The position numbers were made by a program, and so were the translations under genes. A stretch of 8,679 bases of DNA, from the NCBI GenBank assembly GCA_012514855.1, contig JAAYZL010000388.1, forward strand, positions 1 through 8,679, given 5' to 3'. The stretch comes from Clostridiales bacterium. GTDB taxonomy: Bacteria > Bacillota_A > Clostridia > Christensenellales > Aristaeellaceae. Shown piece after piece: positions 1 to 6,298 of the stretch (the first letter of the stretch is position 1; every line of letters begins with the position of its first letter). The notes beneath the pieces were generated by a model. That model was not told the DNA's origin and made no database searches. It worked only from the letters and a program-made list of their open reading frames with translations.

Positions 1-151
1 AGCTGGTGCAGGCCTCGGTGGTGATCGTAAAGCCCTGCGGAACCGGCAGGCCGAGATTGGTCATTTCGGCGAGGTTCGCACCCTTGCCGCCGAGCAAATC
101 GCGCATGCCCGCGTTGCCCTCGCTGAACAGATAGACAAACTTCTGCGCCAT
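1..151 (-). CDS. ppdK: Pyruvate, phosphate dikinase, N-terminal fragment
   Basis: PpdK reversibly converts pyruvate, ATP and phosphate to PEP, AMP and PPi in the cytoplasm, and in many Clostridia it serves PPi-linked glycolysis or gluconeogenesis. Only the first 50 codons are present; the gene leaves the window at base 1. The visible part is near-diagnostic: it begins MAQKFVYLF, followed by [10 protein letters not shown] at residues 21-30 and GLPVPQGFT at about 33-41. These open the N-terminal ATP-grasp nucleotide-binding domain, and K23 matches the conserved lysine of the family. The ATG at 151-149 is preceded on the minus strand by a perfect AGGAGG (158-163) at 6-base spacing, which fixes the start. 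The gene is transcribed away from the radical SAM/der cluster from its own promoter at 197-225. The full protein would be about 870-890 residues. PEP synthase is a less likely alternative because its N-terminus differs. Confidence 0.95.
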   Translation of the reverse strand, partial: MAQKFVYLFSEGNAGMRDLLGGKGANLAEMTNLGLPVPQGFTITTEACTS

Positions 152-196
152 GGTTTTCCTCCTACATTCAAGATTGCCGTTGTTTGAAAGCAGCTT

Positions 197-225
197 ATTC
201 TAATGTATTCTTCCCAAAAAGACAA
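197..225 (-). promoter_or_regulatory. Sigma-A-type promoter of ppdK
   Basis: On the minus strand, TTGTCT (220-225) and TAGAAT (197-202) are separated by exactly 17 bases. Each hexamer is close to the TTGACA/TATAAT consensus. The -10 box lies about 45 bases upstream of the ppdK start codon, in an AT-rich patch that contrasts with the GC-rich surroundings. No other candidate in this leader is as good. Confidence 0.75.
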
Positions 226-252
226 GCACGAAACGGTTAAATTCCCCCATTT

Positions 253-282
253 CCAACAAATTTTGGCGGAAGAAGCCGCTTC
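253..282. promoter_or_regulatory. Short dyads between the divergent promoters
   Basis: Two imperfect or short inverted repeats lie between the ppdK and radical SAM promoters. CCAA (253-256) pairs with TTGG (263-266), with one further A-T pair inside. GAAGC (272-276) and GCTTC (278-282) flank a single base. Their position, just upstream of the plus-strand -35 box, would suit an operator or activator site. They are short enough to occur by chance, so this is only a candidate. Confidence 0.2.
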
Positions 283-286
283 GGTA

Positions 287-315
287 TTGACGAAAATGCC
301 CAATTGGGGGATAAT
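287..315 (+). promoter_or_regulatory. Promoter of the radical SAM-der-plsY cluster
   Basis: TTGACG (287-292) and GATAAT (310-315) are separated by 17 bases, each one mismatch from consensus. A perfect TATAAT also lies at 315-320, but it would leave a 22-base spacer. Transcription would start near 322. That is downstream of the in-frame ATG at 304 and upstream of the ATG at 349, so it helps choose the start of the next gene. The spacer contains the perfect 10-base palindrome CCCAATTGGG (299-308). Confidence 0.7.
299..308. promoter_or_regulatory. Palindrome in promoter spacer, candidate operator
   Basis: CCCAATTGGG is a perfect 10-base palindrome lying wholly between the -35 and -10 boxes of the cluster promoter, where a bound repressor would block RNA polymerase. 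A related 7-base arm, TGGGGGA (305-311), is the inverse of TCCCCCA (243-249) on the other side of the divergent region. I do not recognise it as the site of a known regulator. Confidence 0.3.
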
Positions 316-338
316 ATAATCGGTGGATTTCGTGTTTC

Positions 339-343
339 GGAGG
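339..343 (+). promoter_or_regulatory. Ribosome binding site deciding the radical SAM start
   Basis: GGAGG sits 5 bases before the ATG at 349. The longer in-frame start at 304 has no comparable site and lies upstream of the predicted transcription start, so 349 is preferred. Confidence 0.75.
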
Positions 344-348
344 GGAAA

Positions 349-1671
349 ATGGCGCACAGGATTGTTTCGGTCGACGAGGGCTCCGTCGCCGAGGCGCTGG
401 GAATCGAGCCGGGGGACGAGCTCTTCTCGATCAACGGCGAGTGCGTGATCGACCTTCTGGACTACCAGGCGCTCTCCGCCGAATCGCGGGTTCGCATGTG
501 CGTGCGGCGCGGCGCGGAGGAAACCGAGTACGCGTTCGAAAAGGACGAGTACGAGCCGATCGGGCTGAACTTCGAAAAACCGCTGATGTCGGGAACAAGG
601 CTCTGCTGCAACGATTGCCTGTTCTGCTTCGTCGACCAGTTGCCCTCGCATGCGCGCGAGTCTCTGCGCGTCAAGGACGACGACTGGCGCCTGAGCCTGA
701 TGACCGGGAGCTACGTGACCTTGACGAATTTGAGCGACCGCGAGATAGACCGCATCGTCAGAAGGCGCGCGTCGCCGCTGTACGTCTCGGTGCACGCGAC
801 CGACCCGCAGCTCCGGAGCCATCTGCTCGGCACGGAGCGCGCGCGGCGGCTGACGGGCCAGCTTCGAAAGCTCGCGGACGGGGGCATCGAGTTCCACGCG
901 CAGGCGGTGCTCTGCCCCGGCGTCAACGACGGGGCGGCGCTCGAGGAGACAATCGCGACGCTCGCGGGCTTCTTCCCCTCGGCGCGCTCTCTGGCCTTGG
1001 TCCCGGTCGGGCTGACCGGCCACCGCGAGGGGCTCTATCCGCTTCGGAAGTACACGCGCGACGAGGCCGGAAAGGTGCTCGAAACCGCCGCGAAATGGCG
1101 CGAAAAGCTGCTCCGCGAGACCGGCACGCGCTTCGTGTTTCCGTCGGACGAGTTCTACCTCGCGGCGGAGACGCCGATTCCCTCGGACGCGGAGTACGAG
1201 GACTACGCGCAGATCGACGACGGCGTGGGGCTGCTGCGGCTGCTCGAGACCGAGTTTTCCGAGGCGTGGAACGAGCTCCCCGAATCCGCGCGGCAGCCCG
1301 GCGGAAAGAAAAAAATGGGCATCGCGTGCGGCGCCTCCGCGGGCGCGTTCCTTAGGGATTTGATCGAAAAGCACCCGGTCACGGGCGCGGACGTCCGGGT
1401 ATATCCGCTGAAAAACGGGTTCTTCGGGGAGGAGGTCACGGTCTCGGGGCTCTTGACCGGCGGCGACCTGATCCGCGGGCTTCACGGCCTGGATCGGGAA
1501 ATTTTTCTAATTACCGCATGTATGCTCCGCGAAGGTGACAACCTATTCTTGGACGATATGACGCTCGGGGAAGTCATAAGCGCGCTGGGGAGGCCGGTCG
1601 TTCCGGCCGGGCGGCGCGGCGACGAGCTCCTGGACGCGATTGTGGAGGCAGTTGAATGGCAAAGCCGCTAG
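349..1671 (+). CDS. PDZ-radical SAM-DUF512 protein (TIGR03279 type)
   Basis: A 440-residue member of the family described as a putative FeS-containing oxidoreductase or radical SAM enzyme with a DUF512 C-terminus; its reaction is not known to me. Residues 1-60 look like a PDZ-type fold (VSVDEGSVAEALGIEPGDEL, then INGE). Next comes a CxxxCxxC cluster, C86, C90 and C93 within RLCCNDCLFCFVDQLP, the expected ligands of a 4Fe-4S cluster; C87 is an extra neighbouring cysteine. The middle holds SVHATDP and a barrel-like region, then FPSDEFYLAAETPIP. The DUF512 end carries NGFFGEEVTVSGLLTGGDL and a conserved-looking FLDDMT. Length is normal for the family. The start at 349 is chosen from its ribosome binding site and the upstream promoter; an in-frame ATG at 304 would add 15 residues. 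It overlaps der by 16 bases, suggesting translational coupling. The recurrent pairing of this family with der in Bacillota suggests, but does not show, a link to ribosome or RNA function. Confidence 0.9.
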   Translation: MAHRIVSVDEGSVAEALGIEPGDELFSINGECVIDLLDYQALSAESRVRMCVRRGAEETEYAFEKDEYEPIGLNFEKPLMSGTRLCCNDCLFCFVDQLPSHARESLRVKDDDWRLSLMTGSYVTLTNLSDREIDRIVRRRASPLYVSVHATDPQLRSHLLGTERARRLTGQLRKLADGGIEFHAQAVLCPGVNDGAALEETIATLAGFFPSARSLALVPVGLTGHREGLYPLRKYTRDEAGKVLETAAKWREKLLRETGTRFVFPSDEFYLAAETPIPSDAEYEDYAQIDDGVGLLRLLETEFSEAWNELPESARQPGGKKKMGIACGASAGAFLRDLIEKHPVTGADVRVYPLKNGFFGEEVTVSGLLTGGDLIRGLHGLDREIFLITACMLREGDNLFLDDMTLGEVISALGRPVVPAGRRGDELLDAIVEAVEWQSR

Positions 1672-2984
1672 TGGCCATCGTCGGACGGCCGAACGTCGGA
1701 AAATCCACGTTTTTCAACAAGATGGCCGGGCGGCGCATCGCGATCGTCGAGGACACGCCGGGCGTCACGCGCGACCGCGTGTACGCGGACTGCGAGTGGC
1801 AGAACCGCAAATTCACCTTGATCGACACCGGCGGCATCGACCCCAACAGCGACGACCCGCTCTTGATCCAGATGCGCCGCCAGGCCGAGATCGCGATCGA
1901 GACCTGCGACGCGATACTGTTCTTCGTCGACGGGAAGCAGGGGATGACCGCGGACGACGAGACGGTCGCCGACCTGCTCCGCAGGAGCGGCAAGCCCGTG
2001 ATGCTCGTCGTCAACAAGATCGACAGCGTCGGGAGGCTCAACGACGTCTACGACTTCTATCAGCTGGGCATCGGCGACCCGATCGGCATCTCGTCGGTCA
2101 ACCTGCTGAACTTCGGCGACCTGCTCGAGGAATTGATGAAGCTGCTTCCGGAATCCGACGAAGACGGGGAAGAGAAGGACGCGGTTCAGATCGCGGTCGT
2201 CGGAAAGCCGAACGTCGGCAAGAGCTCGCTCGTCAACCGGCTGCTCGGCGAGGAGCGCGTGATGGTGTCCGACATCGCCGGCACGACGCGCGACGCGATC
2301 GACACGCGGTTTAAGGACGGCGACGACGAGTTCGTCATCATCGACACCGCGGGCATCCGCCGCAAGCGCTCGATCGAGTACCAGTCGCTGGAGCGCTTCT
2401 CGGTCGTGCGCGCGCTGGCGGCGATCGACCGCTGCGACGTGGCGATCCTGCTGATCGACGCGACCGAGGGCGTGACCGAGCAGGACGCGAAGATCGCCGG
2501 CTACATCGACGAGCAGGGCAAGGCCGCGATCCTCTGCGTCAACAAGTGGGACGCGCTCGAGAAGGAGACCGGAACGCTCGAAAAATATGTGAAGGACGTG
2601 CGCGAGGAGCTCAAGTTCATGGCGTACGCGCCGGTGTTGTTCATCTCGGCCCTGACCGGGCAGCGGACGAACCGCGTGCTCGACATGGTGCGCTCGGTCT
2701 ACCGGCAGGCGAGCCGCAGGATCACGACCGGCGTCCTGAACGACGTGATGGCCGACGCGCAGGCCGCGCTGCAGCCGCCGTCGACCTCCGGGCGCAGGCT
2801 CAAGATCTACTACGCGACGCAGCAGGGCGTGCGCCCGCCGACGTTCGTCATGTTCATCAACGACGCGGAGCTCATGCACTTCTCCTACGAGCGCTATCTG
2901 GAGAACCAGTTCCGAAAGGCGTTCGGCTTCGAGGGCACGCCGCTCCGGTTTGTGCTCCGGGAGAGGGAAAAGGGCAGGGAATAG
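1656..2984 (+). CDS. der: Ribosome biogenesis GTPase Der (EngA)
   Basis: Der is an essential tandem-domain GTPase that acts in late 50S ribosomal subunit assembly. The 442-residue protein has the full architecture. GTPase domain 1 has the P-loop GRPNVGKS (10-17), the switch I threonine in TPGVTRDR (34-41), DTGG (57-60) and NKID (120-123). After an acidic linker near residues 165-175 comes GTPase domain 2, with GKPNVGKS (183-190), DTAG (230-233) and NKWD (296-299). The KH-like RNA-facing domain fills roughly 350-442 and includes YYATQQGVRPPTF. All nucleotide-binding motifs are intact and length is typical. The ATG overlaps the end of the preceding gene by 16 bases and has GGAGG (1644-1648) 7 bases upstream, inside that gene. 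plsY follows after 36 bases. The overlap and absence of an obvious terminator point to co-transcription. Confidence 0.97.
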   Translation: MAKPLVAIVGRPNVGKSTFFNKMAGRRIAIVEDTPGVTRDRVYADCEWQNRKFTLIDTGGIDPNSDDPLLIQMRRQAEIAIETCDAILFFVDGKQGMTADDETVADLLRRSGKPVMLVVNKIDSVGRLNDVYDFYQLGIGDPIGISSVNLLNFGDLLEELMKLLPESDEDGEEKDAVQIAVVGKPNVGKSSLVNRLLGEERVMVSDIAGTTRDAIDTRFKDGDDEFVIIDTAGIRRKRSIEYQSLERFSVVRALAAIDRCDVAILLIDATEGVTEQDAKIAGYIDEQGKAAILCVNKWDALEKETGTLEKYVKDVREELKFMAYAPVLFISALTGQRTNRVLDMVRSVYRQASRRITTGVLNDVMADAQAALQPPSTSGRRLKIYYATQQGVRPPTFVMFINDAELMHFSYERYLENQFRKAFGFEGTPLRFVLREREKGRE

Positions 2985-2993
2985 AGTATTGTT

Positions 2994-3012
2994 GGGGCGC
3001 TGGCCCCGGAGG
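2994..3012 (+). promoter_or_regulatory. Hairpin abutting the plsY ribosome binding site
   Basis: GGGGC (2994-2998) and GCCCC (3003-3007) form a perfect 5-pair GC stem with a 4-base loop. The ribosome binding site GGAGG (3008-3012) follows immediately, 8 bases before the plsY ATG. Two U-G pairs could extend the stem into the GG of the binding site. It might slow plsY translation or simply be a GC-rich coincidence. There is no T-run, so it is not a terminator. Confidence 0.3.
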
Positions 3013-3020
3013 AAATCGCA

Positions 3021-3656
3021 ATGATCTGGTGGCGCTATCCGGTAATCGCGGTCGCGGGATACCTGTTGGGGAACATCTCGATGGGGATCATCGTCGCGAG
3101 CCGCTACAAGATGGATATCCGCAACTACGGCAGCGGCAGCGCCGGCACGACGAACGTGCTCCGGACGCTCGGGTGGCTGCCGAGCGCGATGACGCTCGTC
3201 GGGGACGCGCTCAAGTCGTTCGCGGCGGCGATGCTGGGCTTCTGGCTGCTCGGGGACCCGGGCCTGCTCGTCGGCGGACTGTGCGCGATCATCGGCCACA
3301 ACTGGCCGATATTCAACGGCTTCCGCGGCGGCAAGGGCATGGCCTGCGCGCTGGGCATGGTGTGCGCGCTCAACTGGCCGGTCGCGCTGGGGCTCCTGGG
3401 GGTCGAAATACTGATCGCGGGGCTGACGGGCTACGTGTCGGTCGCGTCCATCATCACCTCGGCGCTGTTCCCGGTCGTCATAGGCTTCATCTACCCCGAG
3501 AGCGGCAACTTCTGGGTGTACCTCGGCTTCGCGATCGCGCTCGCGGTGATCACGATCTTCAGCCACCGCTCGAACATACGCAGATTGATCAACGGCAACG
3601 AAAACCGCATCAACTTCAAGAAGATCAGGGCGAAGCCCGACGAGACGAAAGGATGA
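3021..3656 (+). CDS. plsY: Glycerol-3-phosphate acyltransferase PlsY
   Basis: PlsY is an integral membrane enzyme that transfers the acyl group from acyl-phosphate to glycerol 3-phosphate, making lysophosphatidate, the first step of phospholipid synthesis in most bacteria; PlsX supplies the acyl-phosphate. The 211-residue protein has about five hydrophobic segments (roughly 6-26, 55-75, 77-93, 107-165 as two or more, and 167-180). The three conserved loops are visible: GSGSAGTTN (37-45), GHNWPIF then FRGGKG (92-106), and SHRSNIRRLINGNENRI (181-197). Loop 1 differs from the more usual GSGNPGATN or GSGNAGATN by S40 and T43. The hydrophilic tail NFKKIRAKPDETKG is slightly longer than usual. The ATG at 3021 has GGAGG at 8-base spacing. 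The stop codon overlaps an in-frame ATG of the next gene (ATGA at 3653-3656), so coupling to the kinase is likely. Confidence 0.93.
   Translation: MIWWRYPVIAVAGYLLGNISMGIIVASRYKMDIRNYGSGSAGTTNVLRTLGWLPSAMTLVGDALKSFAAAMLGFWLLGDPGLLVGGLCAIIGHNWPIFNGFRGGKGMACALGMVCALNWPVALGLLGVEILIAGLTGYVSVASIITSALFPVVIGFIYPESGNFWVYLGFAIALAVITIFSHRSNIRRLINGNENRINFKKIRAKPDETKG
3648..3653 (+). promoter_or_regulatory. Ribosome binding site deciding the kinase start
   Basis: AAAGGA ends 8 bases before the ATG at 3662, good spacing for that start. The alternative ATG at 3653 overlaps this motif, leaving no properly spaced site of its own. It could still be used by ribosomes terminating on plsY. Confidence 0.5.
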
Positions 3657-3661
3657 ACGAC

Positions 3662-5191
3662 ATGGCGAACAGATACCTGATAGGGCTCGATATCGGAACC
3701 TCCGGCGCGAAGTGCATTCTGGTCGACGAGTTGGGCGCGGTCGTCGCGTCCTCGACGCAGGAGTACCCGCTCTTGACGCCGCGCGCGGGCTGGTGCGAGC
3801 AGCGCCCGTCCGACTGGTGGGGCGCGGTCGTTCGCGGGCTGAAGGCAATCCTCCCGAAGGTGCCGAAGGACGAAATCGCGGCGCTGAGCTTCTCGGGGCA
3901 GATGCACGGGTTGGTCGCGCTCGACAGCGGGCAAAACGTCATCCGCCCGGCGATCCTCTGGTGCGACAGCCGCACGCAAAGGCAGTGCGATTGGATCACC
4001 GGGAAGGCCGGCGGGCTCTCGGGGCTCCTGACCTATACGAACAACCAGATGCTCGCGGGCTACACCGGCGGAAAGATCCTGTGGCTGCGCGACGAGGAGC
4101 CGGAGAACTTCGCGAAGATGCGGACGTTCGTCTGCCCGAAGGACTACATACGGCTCAAGGTGACGGGCGAACTGATGCTCGACATGTCCGACGCGTCCGG
4201 CACGGGCTTCTTCGACACGAAGGCGCGCGCGTGGTCGGACGGGCTGATCGCGCTCGCGGGGCTTCCCAAGTCGATCTTCCCGGAGGTGCGCGAGTCGACC
4301 GACTTGGCCGGGCGCGTGACGAGGGTCTGCGCGGAGGAGACCGGGCTCCCGGAGGGGCTGCCGGTATATCTCGGCGGCGGCGACGCCGTCATCCAGACGA
4401 CCGGCGCGGGTCTCGTGAAGCCCGGCGTCGTCGGCGTCGTGATCGGCACCGCGGGCAACGTGTCGATGGCGCTCGATAAGTATTTCGACAACCCGAACGG
4501 CGCCTTGCAGATGTTCTGCAACAACGCGCCGGGGCTCTGGCAGGCGATCGGCTGCACGCTGGCCGCCGGCGGCAGCTACCGCTGGTACCGCGACACGCTT
4601 TGCGAGCAGATGAAGGACGACGCGAAGTTTGCGGGCAAGAGCGTATACGAATTGATGGACAAGTCCGCCGCCCAGTCGAGGCCCGGGGCGAACGGCGTGC
4701 TGTTCGCGCCGTACCTGTCCGGCGAGCGCGCGCCCTACGCCGACCCGAACGCGCGCGGCGCCTTCTACGGGCTGTCGCTCTCCTCGACCCGCGCGGACAT
4801 CACGCGCGCGGTCATGGAGGGCGTCACCTACTCGCTCAAGCAGGTCGCCGACATCATGGCGGCGTTTGTGCCGATCGAGAAGATCTATTCGTCCGGCGGC
4901 GGCTCCGTATCCCCGCTCTGGCGGCAGATGCAGGCCGACATCTTCGACCTGCCGGTCTACACGATGTCCGCGTCCGGCGAGGGCGGCGCCTACGGGGCGA
5001 TCCTGGTCGCGGGCGTCGGCGCGGGAATCTGGAAGAGCCTCGGGGAGGCCGCGTCGATCCTCCGGCCCGAGACCGAGACGCTGCCGAACCGCGAGAACCA
5101 GAAGGGCTACCGCGACGCGTACGCCGTCTACGGCGAGCTGTACGGCGCGCTGAAGCCGGTGTTCGACAAGGGCGCTTCGCTCGGCTTCTGA
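3662..5191 (+). CDS. xylB: Xylulokinase-like FGGY carbohydrate kinase
   Basis: The likely reaction is ATP-dependent phosphorylation of D-xylulose to xylulose 5-phosphate, feeding the pentose phosphate pathway. From the ATG at 3662 the protein has 509 residues, normal for the family. The N-terminal FGGY domain opens with LIGLDIGTSGAK (6-17, phosphate-binding). It carries SGQMHGL (78-84), whose MHG typifies xylulokinases, and ILWCDSRT (98-105). The GGGD ending at D241 holds the probable catalytic base. The C-terminal domain has YLSGERAPYADPNARG from 351, SSGGGS (410-415), and SGEGGAYGAIL near the end. After the catalytic aspartate the protein reads VIGTAGNVS where many relatives have a GTSG form, so substrate preference may vary. 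The start could also be 3653, which overlaps the plsY stop; the ribosome binding site favours 3662. The reading frame stays open far upstream through plsY and der, but that extension is a GC artefact. Other FGGY sugars (ribulose, erythritol) are possible but less likely. Confidence 0.88.
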   Translation: MANRYLIGLDIGTSGAKCILVDELGAVVASSTQEYPLLTPRAGWCEQRPSDWWGAVVRGLKAILPKVPKDEIAALSFSGQMHGLVALDSGQNVIRPAILWCDSRTQRQCDWITGKAGGLSGLLTYTNNQMLAGYTGGKILWLRDEEPENFAKMRTFVCPKDYIRLKVTGELMLDMSDASGTGFFDTKARAWSDGLIALAGLPKSIFPEVRESTDLAGRVTRVCAEETGLPEGLPVYLGGGDAVIQTTGAGLVKPGVVGVVIGTAGNVSMALDKYFDNPNGALQMFCNNAPGLWQAIGCTLAAGGSYRWYRDTLCEQMKDDAKFAGKSVYELMDKSAAQSRPGANGVLFAPYLSGERAPYADPNARGAFYGLSLSSTRADITRAVMEGVTYSLKQVADIMAAFVPIEKIYSSGGGSVSPLWRQMQADIFDLPVYTMSASGEGGAYGAILVAGVGAGIWKSLGEAASILRPETETLPNRENQKGYRDAYAVYGELYGALKPVFDKGASLGF

Positions 5192-5196
5192 CGCCG

Positions 5197-5219
5197 CTGT
5201 TTCACCCCGCTTCAAACAG
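5197..5219. promoter_or_regulatory. Inverted repeat before the lipoprotein gene
   Basis: CTGTTT (5197-5202) and AAACAG (5214-5219) form a perfect 6-base inverted repeat around an 11-base centre, in the 57-base gap after the kinase. A weak promoter-like pair overlaps it: TTTCAC at 5200-5205, a 16-base gap, and GATACT at 5222-5227. It could be an operator or promoter region, or neither. There is no T-run, so I do not call a terminator for the upstream cluster here. Confidence 0.2.
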
Positions 5220-5248
5220 GGGATACTCTCTGCAGGGGAGGTGATCGC

Positions 5249-6055
5249 ATGCGAAAGCTGTTTTGCGCGCTGCTTGCGTGCATGCTGCTCGCGGGCTGCT
5301 TAGCCGCCGCCGAGGACGGGGAGCTCCGGGCGGTGTTCTACGACGTCGGCAAGGCGGACGCGATTCTTCTGTACACCGACGCGGCGGCGGTGCTGATCGA
5401 CGCGGGCAAGAACAAGGCCGGGAAGGGGATCGTCGAAGACCTGGCCGCGCGCGGAATCGACCGCCTGGACTTTATGATCGTCACGCATTTCGACAAGGAT
5501 CACGTCGGCGGCGCGGACGCGGTCGTCGCGGGCATCCCGGTCGGGCGCGTGCTCGAGCCCGACTATCGGGGCGATTCGAAGCAGCTGACGCAGTACCGCG
5601 AGGCGCTTTCGGAGGCCGGGATCGAGGCCGAGGCGCTCTCGGAAAACCTGTCGTTCGCGCTGGACGGGCTGTATTTCGAAATCGACGTCGCGAACAGGGA
5701 CTTCTACGGCGAGGATGAGGAGAACGACTTTTCGCTAGTCGTCCGGCTTCGGCACGGCGGCGTGCGGTTCCTGTTCGCGGCCGACGCCGAGAACACGCGG
5801 CTCGCGGAACTGATCGACGAGGGCGGCCTCTCGAGCGACGTGTTGAAGGTGCCGCACCACGGGAATTACGAGAAGCTGAGCGCGCTGTTCTTCGAGGCGG
5901 TGTCGCCGGAATACGCGGTCATCACCAGCGACGAAAAGGAGCCCGAGGACCCGCGGGTCGTGACCGCGCTGCAAATCGCCGGCGCGAAGGTGCTGCTGAC
6001 GCGCGAGGGGACGGTGGAACTTCTGAGCGATGGGATCGAAATCGAACTCTTATAA
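5249..6055 (+). CDS. Lipoprotein with ComEC-type metallo-beta-lactamase domain
   Basis: A 268-residue, probably surface-anchored metal-dependent hydrolase of unknown substrate. Residues 1-16 form a lipoprotein signal peptide (MRKLF, a hydrophobic stretch, lipobox LAGC), with C17 the likely lipidated residue. The rest is one metallo-beta-lactamase fold like the C-terminal domain of the DNA-uptake protein ComEC: FYDVGKADAILL near the start, metal-binding THFDKDH (79-85) followed by VGG, ADAEN around D179, and VPHHG with H203-H204. The family form is HxDxDH, with aspartate where classic beta-lactamases have histidine. No ComEC transmembrane channel is present, so it is not ComEC itself. Start: ATG with a near-perfect GGAGGTGATC (5237-5246). 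It lies 57 bases after the kinase and ends directly at a strong terminator, so it may be the last gene of the cluster or have its own promoter. A role in extracellular nucleic acid or phosphodiester cleavage is inference only. Confidence 0.85.
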   Translation: MRKLFCALLACMLLAGCLAAAEDGELRAVFYDVGKADAILLYTDAAAVLIDAGKNKAGKGIVEDLAARGIDRLDFMIVTHFDKDHVGGADAVVAGIPVGRVLEPDYRGDSKQLTQYREALSEAGIEAEALSENLSFALDGLYFEIDVANRDFYGEDEENDFSLVVRLRHGGVRFLFAADAENTRLAELIDEGGLSSDVLKVPHHGNYEKLSALFFEAVSPEYAVITSDEKEPEDPRVVTALQIAGAKVLLTREGTVELLSDGIEIELL

Positions 6056-6090
6056 AATTTCCGCCCCGGAATCGTCCGGGGCGGAGTTTT
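6054..6090. terminator. Strong hairpin terminator, probably bidirectional
   Basis: CCGCCCCGGA (6061-6070) pairs perfectly with TCCGGGGCGG (6075-6084) around a 4-base ATCG loop. AAAA (6054-6057) on the left and TTTT (6087-6090) on the right flank the stem, extending it weakly and giving a U-rich tail in both directions. It starts within the stop codon region of the lipoprotein gene. On the minus strand it directly follows the TAA (6091-6089) of the small broken gene, as expected for a terminator shared by two convergent genes. Confidence 0.9.
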
Positions 6091-6285
6091 AGGAGAGGCG
6101 GTCCGGGCGCTCGGGCGCCTGCCTGTCGACGACGTTCACGGGCCTATCGCCGGGCGTGATGCAGAGCAATGCCTCGCGGATGACCGACTCCGCGAGCTTT
6201 TTGACGCTCGGGAACGAGCGGAACGACGCATCCGAAGCGCGGCGCCGACGACGTCCGCGCGCACAAACAGAAACCGGTCGCTCAT
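6089..6285 (-). pseudogene. Small frameshifted gene of about 65 codons
   Basis: I do not recognise the product. On the minus strand an ATG at 6285-6283 opens a frame reading MSDRFLFVRADVVGAA. After about 16 codons coding character moves to another frame that reads SFRSFPSVKKLAESVIREALL and then ITPGDRPVNVVD, ending at TAA (6091-6089). Third-position G/C is about 14 of 16 codons in the first segment and about 45 of 50 in the second, while the frame left behind falls to roughly half in each. Joining them needs one missing base restored near 6235-6245. Unjoined, the first frame stops at 6136 with an arginine/serine-rich tail. The shared terminator right after the TAA supports a true gene. A G7 run (6294-6300) 8 bases upstream may be the ribosome binding site. 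The end (GDRPVNVVD) faintly recalls the C-terminus of 2-hydroxyacid dehydrogenases, but the match is too short to name. A sequencing error is an equally good explanation of the shift. Confidence 0.5.
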
Positions 6286-6298
6286 CGAAAAGGCCCCC

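Noticed and set aside
304..348. Longer start for the radical SAM protein at 304
   Set aside because: The predicted transcription start (about 322) lies after it, it has no ribosome binding site, and the added 15 residues do not look like family sequence.
61..1485. A 474-codon minus-strand frame opposite the radical SAM gene, running into the ppdK region
   Set aside because: It crosses the divergent promoters and overlaps ppdK in another frame, and has no domain signature.
2546..3652. A frame open for 881 codons (2546-5191) that would extend the kinase upstream by more than 350 residues
   Set aside because: The upstream part lies out of frame over der and plsY, is rich in Arg, Gly and Ala, and has no recognisable domain. 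Both genes underneath are certain. It is a GC-rich shadow continuing into the real kinase frame.
1668..3848. A 726-codon antisense frame across der, plsY and the start of the kinase
   Set aside because: It mirrors the codon bias of the plus-strand genes, is dominated by Arg, Asp, Val and Ala with no motifs, and has no independent ribosome binding site worth noting.
3491..5215. A 574-codon antisense frame over the kinase gene
   Set aside because: Low-complexity Arg/Ala/Val-rich composition opposite a well-supported kinase is the usual shadow in high-GC DNA.
6235..6245. Programmed ribosomal frameshift in the small minus-strand gene
   Set aside because: I see no slippery heptamer or helper stem at the junction, so a simple base loss or sequence error is preferred.
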